Virus record (IMG/VR): IMGVR_UViG_3300025327_000178
Location: 1-20,114 of that record
DNA length: 20,114 nt
Strand: one strand, 5' to 3'
DNA from: a virus
The translations under genes and the position numbers were made by a program. This document shows, piece by piece, positions 18,180 to 20,114 of this stretch (position 1 is its first letter; each line of letters opens with the position of its first letter). The notes under the pieces were generated by a model. That model was not told the origin of the DNA. It made no database searches and saw only the letters and a list, made by a program, of their open reading frames with translations.

Positions 18180-20017
18180 GGGCGTATCGCCTAGTCGGAG
18201 TCCCCTGGTGGCGTCACCTGCCTGTCTCCTCGGCGGGACGCACCCACGGTCACATCCTCGAACGCGCCCCACGCGATGTGGCCGATGTGCTGCGGGAGAC
18301 GTGGTACTACGCCAAGAAGGGCTGTCTCGCACCCGTCGTTGCGGACACCTACCGTTTCCTGTCAGAGCGCACGCGGCGTATGCTGGCCTTCCCGCCACGG
18401 GGTGGGGTGTGGGCTCCGCCCATCGGCATCCCCATGCCGTCCTTCGGCATTACCGAGGCGGCCGGTGCGGCGACCGAAACCGTGACGACGCTCTCAGGGA
18501 CGAAGACGTTGAGTCCTGGGGACGTGATCCAGATCGACCCTGGAACGTACACGGCAGACGTGATCTTTACGGGTGGTGGGACGGCTGGGAATCCCGCCGT
18601 TGTTCGTGGTGTTGCAGGGAACCTTCCGTCCATCAGCGGTGCGTGGAACACCTCCAACGGAGGCGGAACAATCGGGCTGGTCTATACCATCTTCGAGAAC
18701 TTGGTGTTCGAGGGCGCATCGAGTGCGGGGATCGGTGTGGTGGGGACGGGAACGCACCACCTTTGCGTTCGAGATTGCACGTTCCGGGACCTGCCCTTCG
18801 TCTCGGCAAACTCAGCCACAGGCATTACGCCTGCTCAGGGCGCCGTCATCAACGACATTCTGTTTCTGCGGTGTGTCTTCAATAACCTCGGCATGAACTT
18901 CGAGACCTGGGACTTCATCGACCAGGACTACCATGGAATCGGCCTGAGCCTGTACTCCCGGACGCCACCGACGGAAATCAAGAATGTGTGGGTGCTCGAA
19001 TGTGATGGGCAATTGATCAGCGGAAACCTGATCCAGACCACCGGACGACCCATCCAGGATGCTTCGGAGATGGGGTATATCAATCACATCTATGTCGGCC
19101 GCTGCACGGGAGGACAAAATCGTCAGGCCCCGATTGGCTTAAAGCAATGCGTGGACATCGTATGCTCCCAGAACACCTTCAACTTCTGTCGGGGACACGG
19201 CGGCAGTGCGGGCGAGGCCATCGCATACCAGTACGCGAAGGACCGCATGTGGTTAATCTTCAATCATTTCTTCGACTGCGGCAACGGGACGCGCGCGAGC
19301 GATTCCGGCGCCTCCGACGCGACGATGAACAGCTACATGATTGGCAATCTCATTCACGATACCTACCAGAACCCCACGGACTGGTTGGAGGATTATCCAC
19401 ACTGGGGCAGCCCGAATGGTTGGGGCATCACACGGCACGCTGCGCCAGGTGGCAACCTTTTCACGGTCAACAACACCCTTGCCAATGTCCATAACGGGAT
19501 CGAGTGCGTATTCAATCCGGACGGCATGCACTCGTTGAACGACATCATCGCCTTCCTAAAGGCGCCAGAGGGCGGGGCACCTCAAGCGAGGTTCACAAAC
19601 ATGGGTCAAGCTCCTGGCGCGTACATGTCGATGGATTACGCGCTGCTGCATCCTGGGGTGCAATCGTGGTTCACCCGTTGGGCGCAAGCAACGTATACCA
19701 CACTGGCGGGATTCCAAAGTGGTCAGGGCCAGTGCGCTCATGCGACCACAAATGACCCGTTGTTTGTCGCCGCCCCCCAGGACAACTATCGCCTCCTTAC
19801 GGGGTCCCCAGCGAAGGACGCTGGAACGCTCGCTGCTGCCTATGCCACGTTCCTGGCGAACTACGGCATCAGTGTCCAGGTGGACCAGGACAACGGCGAT
19901 AGACCGCGAGGAGATGGTTGGGATATGGGTGCGTTTGAACTCGTCGCGCAACAAGCCGAGGGTTCTCTGGTGGGTCACACCACGACCATCGACCGCTCCT
20001 CATGGAGGTACGGCTAG
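18176..20017 (+). CDS. right-handed beta-helix tailspike-like protein
   Basis: A 613-residue protein. After an N-terminal adaptor (about residues 1-100: AYRLVGVPWWRHLPVSSAGR, then a helical stretch RETWYYAKKGCLAP and LSERTRRMLAFPP) it has a pectate-lyase-like start (TKTLSPGDVIQIDPGTYTAD). Successive beta-helix coils follow (YTIFENLVFEGASSAGIGVV, CVRDCTFRDLPFV, NDILFLRCVFNNLG, HIYVGRCTGG). The end, DPLFVAAPQDNYRLLTGSPA then GDRPRGDGWDMGAFE, is the closing pattern of many such beta-helix proteins. These proteins trimerise on phage tails and bind or cleave surface polysaccharide; catalytic residues cannot be named. ATG 18176 is chosen for the ATGA overlap; the frame upstream to 18038 is a shadow. 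Its GC is visibly lower than in the head genes, as in exchangeable receptor-binding modules. Confidence 0.8.
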   Translation: MRAYRLVGVPWWRHLPVSSAGRTHGHILERAPRDVADVLRETWYYAKKGCLAPVVADTYRFLSERTRRMLAFPPRGGVWAPPIGIPMPSFGITEAAGAATETVTTLSGTKTLSPGDVIQIDPGTYTADVIFTGGGTAGNPAVVRGVAGNLPSISGAWNTSNGGGTIGLVYTIFENLVFEGASSAGIGVVGTGTHHLCVRDCTFRDLPFVSANSATGITPAQGAVINDILFLRCVFNNLGMNFETWDFIDQDYHGIGLSLYSRTPPTEIKNVWVLECDGQLISGNLIQTTGRPIQDASEMGYINHIYVGRCTGGQNRQAPIGLKQCVDIVCSQNTFNFCRGHGGSAGEAIAYQYAKDRMWLIFNHFFDCGNGTRASDSGASDATMNSYMIGNLIHDTYQNPTDWLEDYPHWGSPNGWGITRHAAPGGNLFTVNNTLANVHNGIECVFNPDGMHSLNDIIAFLKAPEGGAPQARFTNMGQAPGAYMSMDYALLHPGVQSWFTRWAQATYTTLAGFQSGQGQCAHATTNDPLFVAAPQDNYRLLTGSPAKDAGTLAAAYATFLANYGISVQVDQDNGDRPRGDGWDMGAFELVAQQAEGSLVGHTTTIDRSSWRYG

Positions 20018-20114
20018 TGGGCTACGAGGTGATCGACCATAGGGCCTCCCCCCCCAGCGTCCAGCGAAAGTATGGGCGCGTGGTGGAGCGAGAAACCCGT
20101 GCCTGTTGCCACTC
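20017..20114 (+). CDS. start of a gene cut by window end
   Basis: A GTG at 20017, sharing the last base of the tailspike stop, follows GGAGG (20004-20008) at normal spacing and opens a frame that runs off the window. The visible 32 residues begin VGYEVIDHRASPPSVQRKYG and continue RVVERETRACCHS. The composition is coding-like but too short to name. It belongs to the same operon. Confidence 0.5.
   Translation, partial: MGYEVIDHRASPPSVQRKYGRVVERETRACCH

Noticed and set aside
18176-20114. A diversity-generating retroelement variable region
   Set aside because: No reverse transcriptase and no near-identical repeat with adenine-directed differences is visible within the window.

Overview
This window is a stretch of a tailed double-stranded DNA phage (or prophage) genome from a GC-rich background. 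Every supportable gene lies on the + strand. Genes are packed head to tail with ATGA, GTGA or TGATG overlaps, and the few gaps carry GC-rich stem-loops. No ribosomal, tRNA, IS, CRISPR or integrase sequence is visible. The host cannot be named. The GC content, the O-antigen ligase-like protein and the signal-peptide proteins suggest a GC-rich Gram-negative bacterium, which is inference.

Layout: (1) Positions 5-4215 form an accessory block. It has a papain-family (C1A) peptidase with an intact catalytic set, then about a dozen very small overlapping genes (zinc-ribbon/CxxC microproteins, a helix-turn-helix protein, unknowns) and a membrane-anchored thermonuclease (SNase). (2) Positions 4212-6951 are the DNA-metabolism block: a Hjc-like PD-(D/E)XK resolvase, a beta-class DNA methyltransferase with a zinc-ribbon insertion, a replication-initiator-like protein whose gene carries iteron-like GTTTCA motifs and a 15-bp tandem purine repeat (candidate origin), and two small proteins. 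(3) Positions 6952-7248 are a structured non-coding leader with a palindrome, a -35-like hexamer and three hairpins just before the terminase genes. (4) Positions 7249-14297 are packaging and head genes: small terminase candidate, large terminase, a 55-residue basic protein, podovirus-type portal, a small protein, a Bbp19-like protein, scaffold, major capsid protein and a cement-like protein. The order resembles Bordetella phage BPP-1, suggesting a short-tailed virion. (5) Positions 14354-16202 are an unusual envelope cassette: a signal-peptide protein, a polytopic Wzy_C/O-antigen ligase-like protein and a second signal-peptide protein with a similar leader. (6) Positions 16206-20114 hold beta-rich structural proteins, a small membrane protein, a right-handed beta-helix tailspike-like protein, and the start of another gene cut by the window end.

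Working together: the resolvase, methylase and initiator fit phage replication and DNA modification; terminase, portal, scaffold, capsid and cement build and fill the head; the beta-rich proteins and tailspike probably form the adsorption apparatus. The most unexpected content is the O-antigen ligase-like gene inside the late structural operon, upstream of a probable polysaccharide-binding or -degrading tailspike. It could mean that the phage both attacks and remodels a surface glycan. The structured leaders at the terminase and scaffold/capsid junctions are the best candidates for undescribed regulation.
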